Assembly: GCF_963675165.1 (NCBI RefSeq)
Contig: NC_087382.1
Coordinates: forward strand, 4,317,963-4,381,962
From: Halichondria panicea
Lineage: Eukaryota; Porifera; Demospongiae; Suberitida; Halichondriidae
DNA: 64,000 bases
Reading direction: 5' to 3'
The translations under genes and the position numbers were made by a program. This document shows positions 47,601 through 59,503 of this stretch, piece after piece (the stretch's first letter is position 1; each line of letters starts with the position of its first letter). The notes under the pieces are model-generated. The model was not told the origin of the DNA, did no database searches, and saw only the letters and a list, made by a program, of their open reading frames with translations.

Positions 47601-50600
47601 ATGGTTTCGACAAGACTAATTCTGACTACATTGTGGTTGTTTCTTGTGTGTCCTGTGTCTTGGAGTTGTCTACCTTGCGATCTAGTGACCTGCGAGCCGC
47701 TGCATCTATGGCAATGTGATGATTACAGACAACGGATTCTTGATCCAAAATGTGGTTGTTGTCCCGTATGTCCGAAGAAAGAATTGGAGCGATGTGGAGG
47801 GGAGACTAACGACCAGTGCGAAACGGGACTAATATGCCGCTATCGTTCTGGCAACATACTGGGGATACACAAGACAGGAATGTGTGAACCAGGTACGTGA
47901 TGTAAACAATTACTGCATCGAATCCATTTTTTGCATGCACTATTGCATCATATAATATTCTTATTTGGTTTGTTACTCATTGCATCCCAGTGTAGTGTAC
48001 TCAGAGGATGTGGTCATAATTATTATGCATTATCATGCCATGGCATCTAACCCCACTACAGCGTGTTTCAATGCTGCTGCACTCTGGATGATGCAATAAT
48101 GCACTCGTTAGGCTCGAGCATTACGTAAACTTGAGTCGTGCATGCACTTACAAAATTACATTCACACGTACCTGTAAGAATTCCTCTTTTTTTAACCCTT
48201 AGGTATGCGCATTAAAACACTTATTGCTAGCTAAAAATGTGGTATAAATAATTATTACTTAATGATCGTTATTTTTCACATGCAGATCTGTGCAGCAGAA
48301 TTCAGTGCCCGTATCGACAACGTTGTCGTACTCAGCGCAATGAAACCACTCAAGCGCTGACTGTCGGTTGCTCGTGCCCACAGTACTTTCGGACTGGACT
48401 GGGACATCGAAAAGTGTGTTCGTTTAAGGTGAGTCATGATCATGCAGTTATTGTGCAGATGGCAGGAATACCGTATAGCGTGTAATTTTCGTGGGGCAAA
48501 GTTTTCGTGGTTGGAGGTCTGACCACGAATATTTTACCCACGAATGAAGCGATCTTGCCTACCTTTACCTGCAGTGCAAGCAGCAACCACGAAAATATTA
48601 CCCACGAAATGTCTCAATATTGCTGAACCACGAATATTTTGTCCCCCCAAAATTACCCGCTATACGGTATGCCCAGTTATTTCACTCCTTATAATCACAC
48701 AACTTTTCCTTTCTTATAGCCTAACACTAGGTCTACAGTGTAAGAAGTGGTTAGTACCGACCAATGTGGGCAAATCCCTGTTCTAGTTGTTAGCTAGACC
48801 CCTTAGGTAATAGTTCAGTATAGTTATAACACCAATTGATTATCTGCATGGTTTCTGGTTCACCACTCCCGTCAATTTTTATTTCTACTGCACATGTGCC
48901 GCACTAGTTTACGTGTATACAGTAAATTAATAGTCATAATTATTATTGTCGTATTAATTGTAAGGATTTCTTGATTATCGCAATTATAATGCCTGCTTGC
49001 AATTCATAAAAAATAATGATCAGAACTATTGGAGTAGCCTCAGAAATATGAAGCCCATAATTGAAAGTGAATGTATACAATTTTGCGATGTCAGTTAATC
49101 GTAGTCTTTGAGTACGCGTATAGTGAATGTGTGTCTTTAGTGCTGACTCAGCACGCACTAGCAACCAGTAAACTGGATGCAATTGCTATAGCTAAACATT
49201 GTTGCTAGGCAATAATGATGGAGGGCACTATAATGACTACACAATAATTATTATTGGCTTCTGCTGACCAGCAAAACCTGAGAGGATGCTCGCTCATGCA
49301 AGGCTTTGCTTTAGCATGCACTGTATGCGTGACTGATGTACATCAGATATTTGCCCAAAATTTTCAAAATGGTGACTAAATCTTAATTATGCCTCGTATG
49401 ACTGTACACCCCATATAAATTTAATAGCTAGATGTAGTAGCTCATATAGTATTATAGTTCTCCACTGACGCATCAGCACCTGCGGTGTTTTTTCATTCAA
49501 GATAGTAATTAAGCCTAAGCTTTGTCTAGTTGTGGTTAGTAATCACCAGTGTGGGCACATCCATGAATGTTATATGGTGTTTGTTTGCATGCATTCGATA
49601 CACTGGGCATGTCCCTTCTGGCATAGCTACAGGATGGTATAAATGTGTCTTGTGCAATAATATATACATAGTTCATTGTAAGTTTTGTGAAGTAGTCTAA
49701 CAAAATAAACACTATACATTGGATAGTGGATAGATATCTCAGGCCACATAGAATAATAGCTTATAACTCTGATACTGAATGATGGCAACTTTACAACAAG
49801 TGGATGATTTTTCGATGCTAAAGAAACACCTGAAGCTCCCAAACCTTGAAGAAATCCTTCTTGAGAGCAAGTCACTGAATATTTTAGTGCTAGGTGACTT
49901 ACAAGATAGTGATGTTGTTGATAGTCTTACTGGGATAAAGTGGAGTTTTTCAAAAGAAGTTAACAGAAGTACCATCACTACTGACAATGGTGCCAAGGAA
50001 ATTGTTGTGTATAGAGCAAAGAAAGAAGGAATAGATGTCACTGTCTGGAACGCACCTAGCTTGTCTTTTCATCAAGAAGGCTATGTTCAGGAAATCAAAA
50101 AGATACTTGAAACTGTGGACCTGAAATTGTTGTATCTTGATGAGTGTATGGACGAAGATATTGTTAAACATGTCACGGGTGCGTTTGGGATTAAGTTTTT
50201 GAGCAATATTTTGATTGTTGCTCCAAGTTCTGTCTTTGGGAATTTGTATCAAGCAATAGAGAGGCAGATTGATTCGAAATTTAGATTTCTTAACCTCTAC
50301 AAAACTGCTTTATTTGAAACAGCTAATATCATTATCTTTCACCCTGAAGTACATTTTTCTTACGACCGCTGGCAATCTGAATTCTTTTTTGACTGTGTCC
50401 GTCATCTCTGTTCACAAAACACTAAAGGAACTTTTCTGAAAATCAACCTGAAAAGATTTAAGCACATTTTAGAGGGTGCCACAGTATCGAATGTACCATA
50501 TCCAGTCGAAGAGCAACCACTTACATTCACAGTGTTTAAAGAATCATCTATTCCGAGTATTTGTGTTCAATGTTTAGCAGCCAAATATGATGGTTTACTT

Positions 50601-53600
50601 TTAAAGCGGAGAAGACTATTAGCAACCGAGCTACAACTAGTTGAAGATTGTTCAATAGACGAGGATGATGATTTACTATTAGCGACTGAGCCACAGCCGC
50701 CACCACCAGAAGAAGCCGAGGATAAATCAGAGCCTGTTCAAGAGCTCACACATTTTTACACAGGCACCCACGATCTTCAGTTCGGTGCACACGGTGGGGG
50801 AGCTCAAGCCACACCCAGTGCGGAACCCCCTACATCAAACCAACAATAATCGTGTGGAAACTATACATTAACTTCCTCAGTGTTACTAATTATTGTATAA
50901 TTGTCAAAACTTGTTTTGTGTTTGGTTATATATATATATCATAATTATAGTCACTATGAGGAGTAACCTTAATTATTAATAATGTACGTGACATAATAAT
51001 TTCGTGGGTATTAATTTTTGCGATTTCTGTGAATGAAAGTACAATGTCTCTAAATGTGTACATGCAATGAAATAATAATATTTACAAGTAATTGCCAACG
51101 TTATGAATAGCTTATAATGGAATGGATCCCAAAAAGTGTCCGTAGCATGTGTTTGGACCTGTGTTAGCAGGCCACCCTCTATAATATATAAGCCACTGTT
51201 GGTCTATCTCCGGACAGGTTTCACTGTAGTTCAAATTATTGTGTACGTACTATATTACTATAATTATTACTATATCCCTTTTCTCCCGCTTCTCCCTCAT
51301 CAGGAGAACCCGTTGTGTGGTAATGATGGAGTTAACTATCGCAGTCACTGTCACCTGCAGTGGGCGGAGTGTACGATCAAGAAGGGATTCATCGGTATCA
51401 ACCACGAGGGACGGTGCGAACGCAAAAGAAAAGGTAAATACAAGTCTCAAACTATAGCTGGTGTGTTAGCTAGCTTACACTGTACAGTGGAGCCTGTAAA
51501 TAATGTAAAATTTGAAATTCGAATAATACAGTCACCAGAACACTCAACCATGTCCCAAGTTAATAAAAGCACATAGAAATTAATGGCTTCAAAGAATGTG
51601 CACGACATTTCTAGCGGCCCCAAAAGTGTACAGTTCTACCAAATTTAGTACCCTAGGCTTTATATAGCAGATGTCATAGACAGTTGTAGTTGTGTATGTT
51701 GTTAAGAACCCATGTACTGTACTTCGTTGCTTAAAGTGCTTGCTCCATTTTGCAATTCTGTAATACGAGCAGTACAATTAACTGAATGTATCGTGATTTT
51801 CCCACCCACACACAGTGACAGTGGTGTCACATGATCCCGTGACCACACCTCCAGCAACCTTTAACCAATCGATAGAGAACAACACATTATCGGAGAGTTC
51901 AGCTCAGAACGATTCACTCCACACTGATAATGGTATATACATGCACACACAATATACATGCACACACATACTCCATAAACACTATACAATTGACGAAACT
52001 CAAGTTATGGCGACTATAAAAAAGTTTCAAAGCATTATTTATGAGATTCCAACGGTATACACAATTTTCAATTTTCACTAATCTATGACCAACATTGTAC
52101 GAGTGCCCATTCTCATTGCAAATAGAAAACTTTTATTACTATTATGTTATTGTGTGTGTAGTGATGACCTTTGATTATATTATTCAGACATGGCTCCTTC
52201 ATGCACCTACAATGGCCGTGTTTATTCACCTTTCACAATCATACCAATCCCCAATGACATCTGCAACTACCTGTGAGTTCTTTGTCATAGAAATGCACGT
52301 CTTCATACTAATGAAATGTGTTTCTACAACTACAGGGTTTGCAATTCACATGGCGTGCTCTACAATGCTCCAGTACCAGGCTGTGGAGGTACATGTATGG
52401 CGGGTGATATACTTGTAACTATGAATCACGATAATTTTTATGGTAAAGTGAACCATAAGGACGCCCCTATAATACGGCCCTAGAGTCTTCGTAGCATGTG
52501 TTTGGACCTGTGTTAGCAGGCCACCTCTTTAATACAGCCAGTCCCCAGAGTCTCCGTAGCATGTGTTTGGACCTGTGTTAGCAGGCCACCCTCTATAATA
52601 CAGCCAGGTTAATGGGCCCCAAGGTCTCCATAGCATATGTTTGGACATGTGTTAGCAGGCCACCCTCTGTAATACAGCCACTGTGTTGGTCTGCCATGGG
52701 GACTAGAGACATGCAACTGCATAAAAGTGTACATGCAATGCAGTTGAATCACAAATTAATTTTTTCTTTTTGAATGCAGAGAATGCCCCAGAGCCCGACT
52801 ACCGTGTCCAGTACTATCCATGTAAGTTAAGTGCATGCCCCTCAATAAATTGTGTGGTAGATCTAGCTAGCTACTGTGGAACGGGAAGGTTTGGCAATTA
52901 AGCCATTTTGAACGAATTGGCGTCTCAGGCGTGTGTACTACCGTATAGCAGGTTGTTTTATTTTAAGACACGCCCATATACAATCTTTACCAGGCCTAGT
53001 TGTCGACCTAGCGTTATTTTAGAGACAAATCAGCCTGGGAATGAGGCTACGTGTGTTCATGAGCTTAAAACTTGCATGCATTTCTCTGGCATCTGATTTT
53101 CTAAACACCTTTTTCCCTTGTGTATATATATTTACAAGGTTTCGATTCATAGTTTTGTTTGATGTTGACACCTTATATTGTTACATTACGTATTGTGCTC
53201 ACTGCTCCTTGAACGTAACTATGTTCTGCACATACAGGGTGGGTGTCATACAGGATTTTGAAGTAGAGGGGGGAAATAAACATTTTGCTAAAAAAAGGTC
53301 AACTGTTATTTCAATACCCTGTTATAGTATGTAAAATTGCCAGCTATGGACACTCAGTCATACAACTAGTACCTGAATGCAAAAAAGGGGCCGGGGGGGT
53401 TGGAGCTATGAGGGGGATATCCCCCCTTCCCCCCCTCCCCTGTATGGCACCCTGACATAATACGTCGGCCCAATAATTAACTTTGTTAATATTATTACAT
53501 GTAGTACGTTTGCTACAAATGCTCAATTTTCTGTATCTTGCACATTTTTATCAATTTCAATTTGCATTATAAGAAAGCAACATGTCTCTAAGCTCTACTC

Positions 53601-56600
53601 TTCTACACTATAGTCTAGTTCTATTTGAGTTCCTCAGTTATCGACAGTACGTTTTCACTGAAACACTGACGCTTAACGACGGCCGATTGCCTTTACTGCG
53701 ATTGGTACTACATGCTTTGCTGCGAAACGTAGTGCTGGTAGTGCATGCCTCTTGACGAAACCTCCCACTTTTCTGAATGCCTTTTTGAACCAGTTTTGCA
53801 ACTGAGCTGGAACCTGCTCTCGAGCAAAGAACTCCTGAAGGGCTGCTTCCTCGTCATCATCATCTTCGTCTTGGAGTTGGGCAAGGAGGGACTCAATTTG
53901 AGCAGCACGGTTATCTTGCTCGGAGGCTTCTTCTTGCTCCATCAGTTTGTTCAGAAATGCCTCAATTTCAGCATCTTCATTCTCAGTTGGAGCAGCGTAA
54001 GCCACACTGGCTGTGAGGGCAACAAATGCCAGGACGAGAATAGCCACCTTCATGTTTGAGCGTTTCTTGAGTTCGGTTGTAAGTAGTTGGATGAGTTTGA
54101 GGAATGGTTATTCTGTGGCAGTTGTGTCGTGTTTTTATAGACTAGAGGACAGTGTACAGACAAGTACACATAGTGTTAGCTCTGTGTTAAAAACTATAGG
54201 TTCCTATTTTTTGTTTGTATATTCTATTACTATATTGCTACACAGAGCGCCCTTTTTGTGGGTCCTTGACAGTAAACCTTGACTACTTTTAGTTTTCTTT
54301 TGCCTGCATGCTATCATACTTTATGGTTTCTGTTAATTCGATTGTTTCCATGGCTGCCTGTTACTGAATGTTTCTGCGTGCTTCTATTGTACTAGGATAT
54401 GCACAAAATTCCTTTTTTGTTTCTATAGCTACCTGTTTACCGAATGCTGCTTGCGTGGCTTCTTGGAATACACAAAATTCCTTTTTTGTTTCCATAGCTA
54501 CTGTACCGTGCTTCCATTGTAATGGGATTTGTACAAATCCCTTTTTTGTTTCCATACCTAGAGTATATAGGTATATACAATGAATGTTCCGGCACTCATT
54601 CTAAAGAAACAAGCAAGAGATAAAAAAATTATTCTTATGCACAGAATTGATAAATATCAACTATTAATTATGAGCTGAAAATGTGATACGCACATGATCA
54701 GAAGAAGAAAAATAAATATAACCTTCTGCGAGTGAAATTGCTGTGAGTCACGTTCTGTTAAGGACAATATAACCCCCAAAGTTGTGGTTGCAACACAGTT
54801 GCATGTCCATACAGCAGAATGTTCCCATTCTACTGTATGTACCATACAGCGGGTATATTTCGAGGGTATAAACTTTCGCGGAATGACCGTTAGAAAGGTT
54901 TTCGCGGAATAGCAGCCTTTTCATGAATGCTGCAAAAAGTACTATATTTACTTGATTAAACGCCCGGGTGTTTATCTCCTAGCAGTATCTGTAGAGGGGG
55001 CGTTTAAACGAGATGGCGCTTATTTGAAACGGGTGTTTATTGTTATGTCTACTTCAAACTCTTGCTTATCAGCAGTTATTATGCTTCTGTCACAGCTAGC
55101 TCTCAGCTTAAATCTTAAGTCATAGGAGTGCATGGTGTTTCTCCCTCTGTGTCGGCGGGATCTCTCTCTCTTTGCCATCATAATTATTATTCTATGCTAC
55201 CATGCTTGCAACTGGTTCCATACTACTTTAGCTCCACCCACAGTGCCACACCCTATACATGTAAGATGGGCGTATTGACTAAGACAGAGCTTTTACCATG
55301 GGCGTTTAAACAAGATGGCGTTCAGTCAAGGAGTTTAAACTTTCCTCTATAAGTAAACTTGTTCTGACTTTAATTGTTTATATCTGACTCCACACATTTT
55401 CAGTTCACATGACACCGTATGTATATACTGTTGTTCAAAATTGTCACAGTTTAATTCTCCAATAATTATAATCATTTATATTTTATTTTTGCACAACATT
55501 TCTATAGCTTTGTTCTTCTACACTATAGTCTACTTCTATACATGAGTTCTTGGCCGTACGTTTCCACTGAAACACTGACGCTTAACGACGACCAGTGACT
55601 AGGGGTAATAGGTTACATGCCGTTGGTCCATACTTCCTGACAAAACCCCCAACTTTACTGGCTGTATTCCCCAGTTGTTTGACAACAGTTCTGAATAGTC
55701 CTTGCAACTGAGCTGGGATCTGCTCTTGAGCGAAAAACTCCTGAAGGACTGCTTCTTCCTCGTCATCATCATCTTCTTGGAGTTGGGCAAGAAAGGACTC
55801 CATTTGAGCAGCACTTTTGTCTTGCTTGGAGGCTTCTTCTTGCTCCATCAGTTTGTTCAGAAATGCCTCAATTTCAGCATCTTCATTCTCAGTAGGAGCA
55901 GCGTAAGCCACACTGGCTGTGAGGGCAACAAATGCCAGGACGAGAATAGCCACCTTCATGTTTGAGCGTTTCTTGAGTTTGGTTGTAAGTAGTTGGATGA
56001 GTTTGAGGAATGGTTATTCTGTGGCAGTCGTGTCGTGTTTTTATAGACAAGAGGACAGTGTACAGACAAGCTAGGTTCCTATTTTTTGTTTGTATATTCT
56101 ATTACTATAATTATTGCTACACAGAGCGCCCTTTTTGTGGGTCCTTGACAGTAAACCTTCACTACTTTTAGTTTTCTTTTGCCTGCATGCTATCATACTT
56201 TATAGTTTCTGTTAATTCGATTGTTTCCATGGCTGCCTGTTACTGAATGTTTCTGCGTGCTTCTATTGTACTAGGATATGCACAAATTTCCTTATATAGC
56301 TACCTGTTTACCGAATGCTTTTGCATGCTTCTATTATTGTGCAAATCCCTTTTTGTTTCTTTACCTAGAGTTAAGGCATATACAATGGGACAGAAACAAG
56401 TAATTAAGAGATAAATTGTATGCACCTAAATATCACCTACTTAACTTAGTGTAATCAGACGAATAATAATTATTGTGGTGAATTTGCTGTGAGTCACTTC
56501 TGCATGTAAAAACAATAACTAAAAGTAACCCCTAAAGTTGTGGTTGCAACATACTTGCATGTCCATACAGCGCAGAACCCGTTACATTGTATGTACTCCT

Positions 56601-56909
56601 CTAGTCAGATTTTACTACGTGTCATATTTCGTACTCATGCCAACAACTCCACCCCCACCCACCCCACAGTCAGAGGCAAGTGGAAACAGTGGTCCGAGTG
56701 GACTCCCTGTGAAGGTGGGTGCTACAACGGGACCCAGAGTCGTTACAGGAACTGCACCAACCGGGCTGAGGGGTACATGTGTGCGGGGGCGGCCAAAGAG
56801 ACAAGGGAGTGTTTCCATGACTACTGCAATAGTGAGTGTCAACGTCTCTACTAATGTGTAAATTCTAATGTATAATGTCTGTACGTACTTCACCTGCCTG
56901 TTGTGCCCT

Positions 56910-56948
<39 letters not shown>

Positions 56949-58695
56949 CTCCAACAGTAATTTACTTATAGGGTGGTATTTTGTGATTAGATTTAATTGC
57001 ATGTGCACTGTTTTGCGGTTTTATGAGAGGACCTGTATCGTTTTGAGTAGCACTTTTCAATTTTGTATATACCAACCCCCCCCCCCCCATACACAGTCAC
57101 ATGTGACTACACCTGGTGGTCGCCGTGGTCACCATGTTCAGTTTCCTGCGGTGATGGAGTCTCTTTTCGCACACGAGAAATCAAGAATAATCAAGCGGAG
57201 AACATCACGTTGAAAGCATGCACCCTGTTGGAGACGAAGCCGTGCCGCTATGTACGAACCTGCCCCATTACAACAGGTTAGTCGTAACCTTTGCACCTGA
57301 GCATAACAATTACGTAATGGCTAGAGCTATACTCCCAACAGTAGCATCTTCAACTGCTCTTTAAGATACCGTATAGCGCGAAATTTTCGAGGCATTTATA
57401 TTTCGTGGATTGGCCTCTAAAAGCATTTCGTTGCACAATGTTCGCGGAATTACTGCTAACCGGAAGCTACGCCTTTAAATCTTATGTACGTTATAACATA
57501 ATTAAAGGTTCTTAAATGATTATAGTGTGTTTAAAGTTTAAATCTGTAATGTGTACACCCCTCACGGGCAAAATGACTTAGTCTCCATGGAGGCAGTGAT
57601 AGCTCACGCAATCAGTTGAGGGAAAATCAACAACCACCCCAGGTTTAATCTCATCTGCCGTTGCTAGGTTGGTCAGGTGATTCATGCCCTGGGGACATGC
57701 TTCAACTGGATTATTTTAGTAGACACTCAGTAACTCGGTAGTTTTATTATTCTCAGGTCCTTGCAAAAAAAGAACTTTAGGCTCTTCGCCTAAAAATTTT
57801 GTTCAAGCTCCAATGAGAAAATACCATCAGAAATGTATCACAACGGGGAAATACGAATACCACTATTGTGGCGGGGAGTGTCATGGCAATAACGGTACTG
57901 ACTGCTGCAAGCCAGTTCGATGGATGTGAGTGGAGGCAACAAATGTTAAATACAGCATATCGAATAATAATATTGTTTTGTATTATACAATGTATGTGCC
58001 CTCGGGGTTATTGTGATGTCAGCTGTGTTCCCATTGCTTTACACTAACCCCCATAGCAGTGCCAATATGGAATGCTTTGTGAAGCAACCCCTTAGATATT
58101 AACCACAGGGCCCAGAACATGCAACTACTAATAGTCAAAACAAATAATTATAGCTACTTCGTATAGTAATCAGTGTGTATACCCCTCACGGGCAAAGTGA
58201 CTTAGTCTCCATGGAGACAGTGATAGCTCACGCAATCAGTTGAGGGAAAATCAACAACCACCCCAGGTTTAATCCCATCTTCCGTTGCCAGGTCAGTCAG
58301 GTGATTCATGCCCTGGGGACATGCTCTGGATTTTTGTTGGAATGGGAGTGTGACCTGCTTGTGCAATAGACAGGTTTCACTGTACAATGCTCTTGCTATA
58401 AATTATATACAGACCTTTTCGAGTACTATAATGTGCTGAGTAGAGTATAATTATTATTGTTAAAGTCCTAGACATGTTTCATGTGATGCGCTGACATGCA
58501 TGACTGTACTATTGTCTGTACACCTGCAGTTACCCGGTCAAGGTGCAGCAAGTTGACTGCGGTTTCCCGTTCTACATCCGATCTGAGATACCCTTTGTGG
58601 CCGAGTGTGCGTGTGTGGGAGAAGGGGGAGGAGTCCCACTGCCGTTCGAAGAAGGAACTTATTTCAACCCTTTTCCTCCGTGGCGATGGTGGTGA
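47601..58695 (+). CDS. Secreted CCN-like matricellular protein with Kazal and two TSP1 domains
   Basis: Eleven exons: 47601-47892, 48286-48428, 51304-51433, 51816-51932, 52188-52272, 52336-52388, 52780-52821, 56670-56831, 57097-57276, 57757-57925, 58530-58695 (512 residues). Order: signal peptide (LWLFLVCPVSWS); IGFBP-type domain (CGCCPVC); Cys-rich link to a Kazal/follistatin-like unit (CPYRQRC; CGNDGVNYRSHCHLQWAEC); Ser/Thr linker; VWC-like unit (CTYNGRVYSPF, CNSHGVLYNAPVPGCG); TSP1 (WKQWSEWTPCEGGC); TSP1 (WWSPWSPCSVSCGDG); C-terminal cystine knot (YCGGECHGNNGTDCC, ending FPPWRWW). Vertebrate CCN proteins are IGFBP-VWC-TSP1-CTCK; the Kazal unit and second TSP1 are additions. Predicted role: extracellular matrix signalling (inferred). 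Introns 2 and 7 host other genes. Confidence 0.88.
48469..48669. repeat. TACCGTATAGCGGG MITE, copy in CCN-like intron 2
   Basis: It starts TACCGTATAGCGTGTAATTT and ends AAATTACCCGCTATACGGTA. The interior closely matches the copy at 28405-28610. Confidence 0.85.
49779..50849 (+). CDS. Single-exon GTPase-like protein lacking a P-loop
   Basis: The open frame is 356 residues with no intron; comparison with the paralog at 62326 favours the second ATG (49782). The layout resembles AIG1/septin-type GTPases: ILVLGD at the first beta strand, then a threonine region (STITTDNGAKE), then IDVTVWNAPSLSF where active relatives have VTVWDSPGL, then a helix EGYVQEIKKILETVDLKLLYL. The expected GxxxxGKS/T loop is replaced by GDLQDSDVVDSL with no Lys-Ser/Thr, and the DxPG glycine is lost (NAPS). 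It may therefore not bind nucleotide. The C-terminus is acidic and proline-rich. It lies in CCN-like intron 2, same strand. Two decayed relatives are at 61.2 and 62.3 kb. Function unknown. Confidence 0.75.
   Translation: MMATLQQVDDFSMLKKHLKLPNLEEILLESKSLNILVLGDLQDSDVVDSLTGIKWSFSKEVNRSTITTDNGAKEIVVYRAKKEGIDVTVWNAPSLSFHQEGYVQEIKKILETVDLKLLYLDECMDEDIVKHVTGAFGIKFLSNILIVAPSSVFGNLYQAIERQIDSKFRFLNLYKTALFETANIIIFHPEVHFSYDRWQSEFFFDCVRHLCSQNTKGTFLKINLKRFKHILEGATVSNVPYPVEEQPLTFTVFKESSIPSICVQCLAAKYDGLLLKRRRLLATELQLVEDCSIDEDDDLLLATEPQPPPPEEAEDKSEPVQELTHFYTGTHDLQFGAHGGGAQATPSAEPPTSNQQ
50850..51303. repeat. Intronic repeat fragments
   Basis: About 51135-51235 (GTAGCATGTGTTTGGACCTG, GTTAGCAGGCCACC...TTTCACTG) is a fragment of the CAGTGAAACCTG family. 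The rest is AT-rich intron. Confidence 0.6.
52440..52700. repeat. Three tandem fragments of the CAGTGAAACCTG family
   Basis: The words TAGCATGTGTTTGGACCTGT and GTTAGCAGGCCACC recur three times at about 80-bp spacing, followed each time by AATACAGCCA. It lies in CCN-like intron 6. Confidence 0.8.
53673..54053 (-). CDS. Secreted antimicrobial-peptide-like precursor, copy 1
   Basis: This is an intronless 126-residue precursor. Signal peptide 1-20 (MKVAILVLAFVALTASVAYA), acidic pro-region about 21-79 (NEDAEIEAFLNKLMEQEE, then an Asp/Glu run), and cationic C-terminal segment about 80-126 (QNWFKKAFRKVGGFVKRH), which has 11 Lys/Arg and no acidic residue. It ends IGRR. Gly-Arg-Arg at a precursor end is the classic signal for C-terminal amidation after carboxypeptidase trimming. 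The plan (signal, acidic pro, cationic amphipathic helix) is that of many membrane-active host-defence peptides; that role is inference. A TATA box lies about 80 bp upstream. It lies antisense in CCN-like intron 7. Its pro-region is nearly identical to copies at 55.6 and 59.5 kb, while the C-terminus differs. Confidence 0.8.
   Translation of the reverse strand: MKVAILVLAFVALTASVAYAAPTENEDAEIEAFLNKLMEQEEASEQDNRAAQIESLLAQLQDEDDDDEEAALQEFFAREQVPAQLQNWFKKAFRKVGGFVKRHALPALRFAAKHVVPIAVKAIGRR
54131..54140 (-). promoter_or_regulatory. TATA box of peptide gene copy 1
   Basis: CTATAAAAAC lies 78 bp upstream of the ATG on the minus strand. The same box at the same distance precedes copies 2 and 3, along with a conserved block (AGCGCCCTTTTTGTGGGT on the plus strand) about 110 bp further out. 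Confidence 0.75.
54141..55581. other. Upstream region of peptide copy 1 and spacer
   Basis: About 54360-54560 has three loose repeats of ATTCCTTTTTTGTTTC(T/C)ATA with GAATGCTTNTGCGTGCTTC words; the same array lies upstream of copies 2 (56225-56360) and 3 (60240-60340), and inverted at 59100-59240. About 54840-54920 is a fragment of the TACCGTATAGCGGG family. No other gene is seen. Confidence 0.6.
55582..55959 (-). CDS. Secreted antimicrobial-peptide-like precursor, copy 2
   Basis: The precursor is 125 residues, intronless. The first 46 or so residues are the same as copy 1 (same signal, same NEDAEIEAFLNKLMEQEE). The acidic run (EDDDDEEE) precedes a C-terminal segment of about 46 residues (LQGLFRTVVKQLGNTASK, then VGGFVRKYGP) that differs from copy 1, contains a single Cys and is less charged. 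It ends VTGRR, again a Gly-Arg-Arg amidation signal. It lies 1.5 kb from copy 1 in the same orientation, in the same CCN-like intron. Its upstream sequence matches copy 1 for at least 400 bp, so a whole unit was duplicated. Confidence 0.8.
   Translation of the reverse strand: MKVAILVLAFVALTASVAYAAPTENEDAEIEAFLNKLMEQEEASKQDKSAAQMESFLAQLQEDDDDEEEAVLQEFFAQEQIPAQLQGLFRTVVKQLGNTASKVGGFVRKYGPTACNLLPLVTGRR
56037..56046 (-). promoter_or_regulatory. TATA box of peptide gene copy 2
   Basis: CTATAAAAAC lies 78 bp upstream of the ATG, as in copies 1 and 3. Confidence 0.75.
57551..57701. repeat. SINE-like repeat, copy 1
   Basis: This 150-bp unit shares nearly all bases with 58174-58325. It contains TGATAGCTCACGCAATCAG (A-box-like) and about 35 bp later CCAGGTTTAATCTCA (B-box-like, compare GGTTCRANYCC), suggesting a tRNA-derived short interspersed element. 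It lies in CCN-like intron 9. Confidence 0.5.
58174..58325. repeat. SINE-like repeat, copy 2
   Basis: This is a direct repeat of 57551-57701 in the same orientation (ACCCCTCACGGGCAAAGTGA ... GCCCTGGGGACATGCT), lying in intron 10. Its B-box-like GGTTTAATCCC is closer to consensus. Confidence 0.5.
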
Positions 58696-59503
58696 CATCA
58701 CATCATGATGTCACAAGTTACCACTCATCTCATGAGCACTAACAATGTTTAGTAGATTACAGTATCAAACACTTGACATTCTTCACATTCAAATCATGTT
58801 ATTTTTACAGACAAATATTGCTAACTACATTTCCTCCCATTATAACCTCTGAAATTGATTTTCATTATCCCTCAAGTTTGGCAATCAGTAATTGATTCCA
58901 TTCATTTTTTATGGAAGTATATTCATACCATTGGTTAATTGAATTACATTGTTAGATGTTGTAATTGTGGTCACTTGATGTGAAATTTATCGTTTCTAGT
59001 AGATGAATCATAATAATAATTGCTAGACATCCTCATAGTAAACTAGAATTGCATCGCTAAAATTGTTCCAAGATGTAAACAAAAAAGAAATTAATTTTGT
59101 GCATAATCCTAGTACATGGAAGCACGCATTAAGCATTTAGTAGCCATGCATAGATAAAACTAAAAGGAATTTTGTGCATATCCTAGTACAATTAACAGAC
59201 TCACGCAAGAAGCATTCGATTAACAGGTAGCTAGCTACCATAGAAACAATTCACATGCAGAACCATGAAGTCTAACTGATTTTCTAAACTCGTTCTGCCC
59301 TTGTTTATATCTGACTCCACACATTTTCAGCTCATTCTTAAGTGTAATGTTGACACTGTATACTTGGTTCAGGTTTTCATTCACTTTACCACAATCTATA
59401 TTTTTACATTCTAGAAATCAACATTTCTAAGCTCTATATTCTTCTACACTAGTCTATTTCTACAGGAGTTTCTCAGTTCTCGACAGCAGGTTTCCACTGA
59501 CGC
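58696..59503. other. Spacer between CCN-like gene and peptide copy 3
   Basis: No gene is supported. About 59100-59240 carries inverted fragments of the AATTCCTTTTTTGTTTC array seen upstream of the peptide genes (AAAAGGAATTTTGTGCATAT). Confidence 0.55.

Noticed and set aside
54361..54555. Repeated NSFFVSIAT frame (plus) and METKKEF frame (minus)
   Set aside because: Both are translations of a non-coding tandem repeat upstream of the peptide genes.
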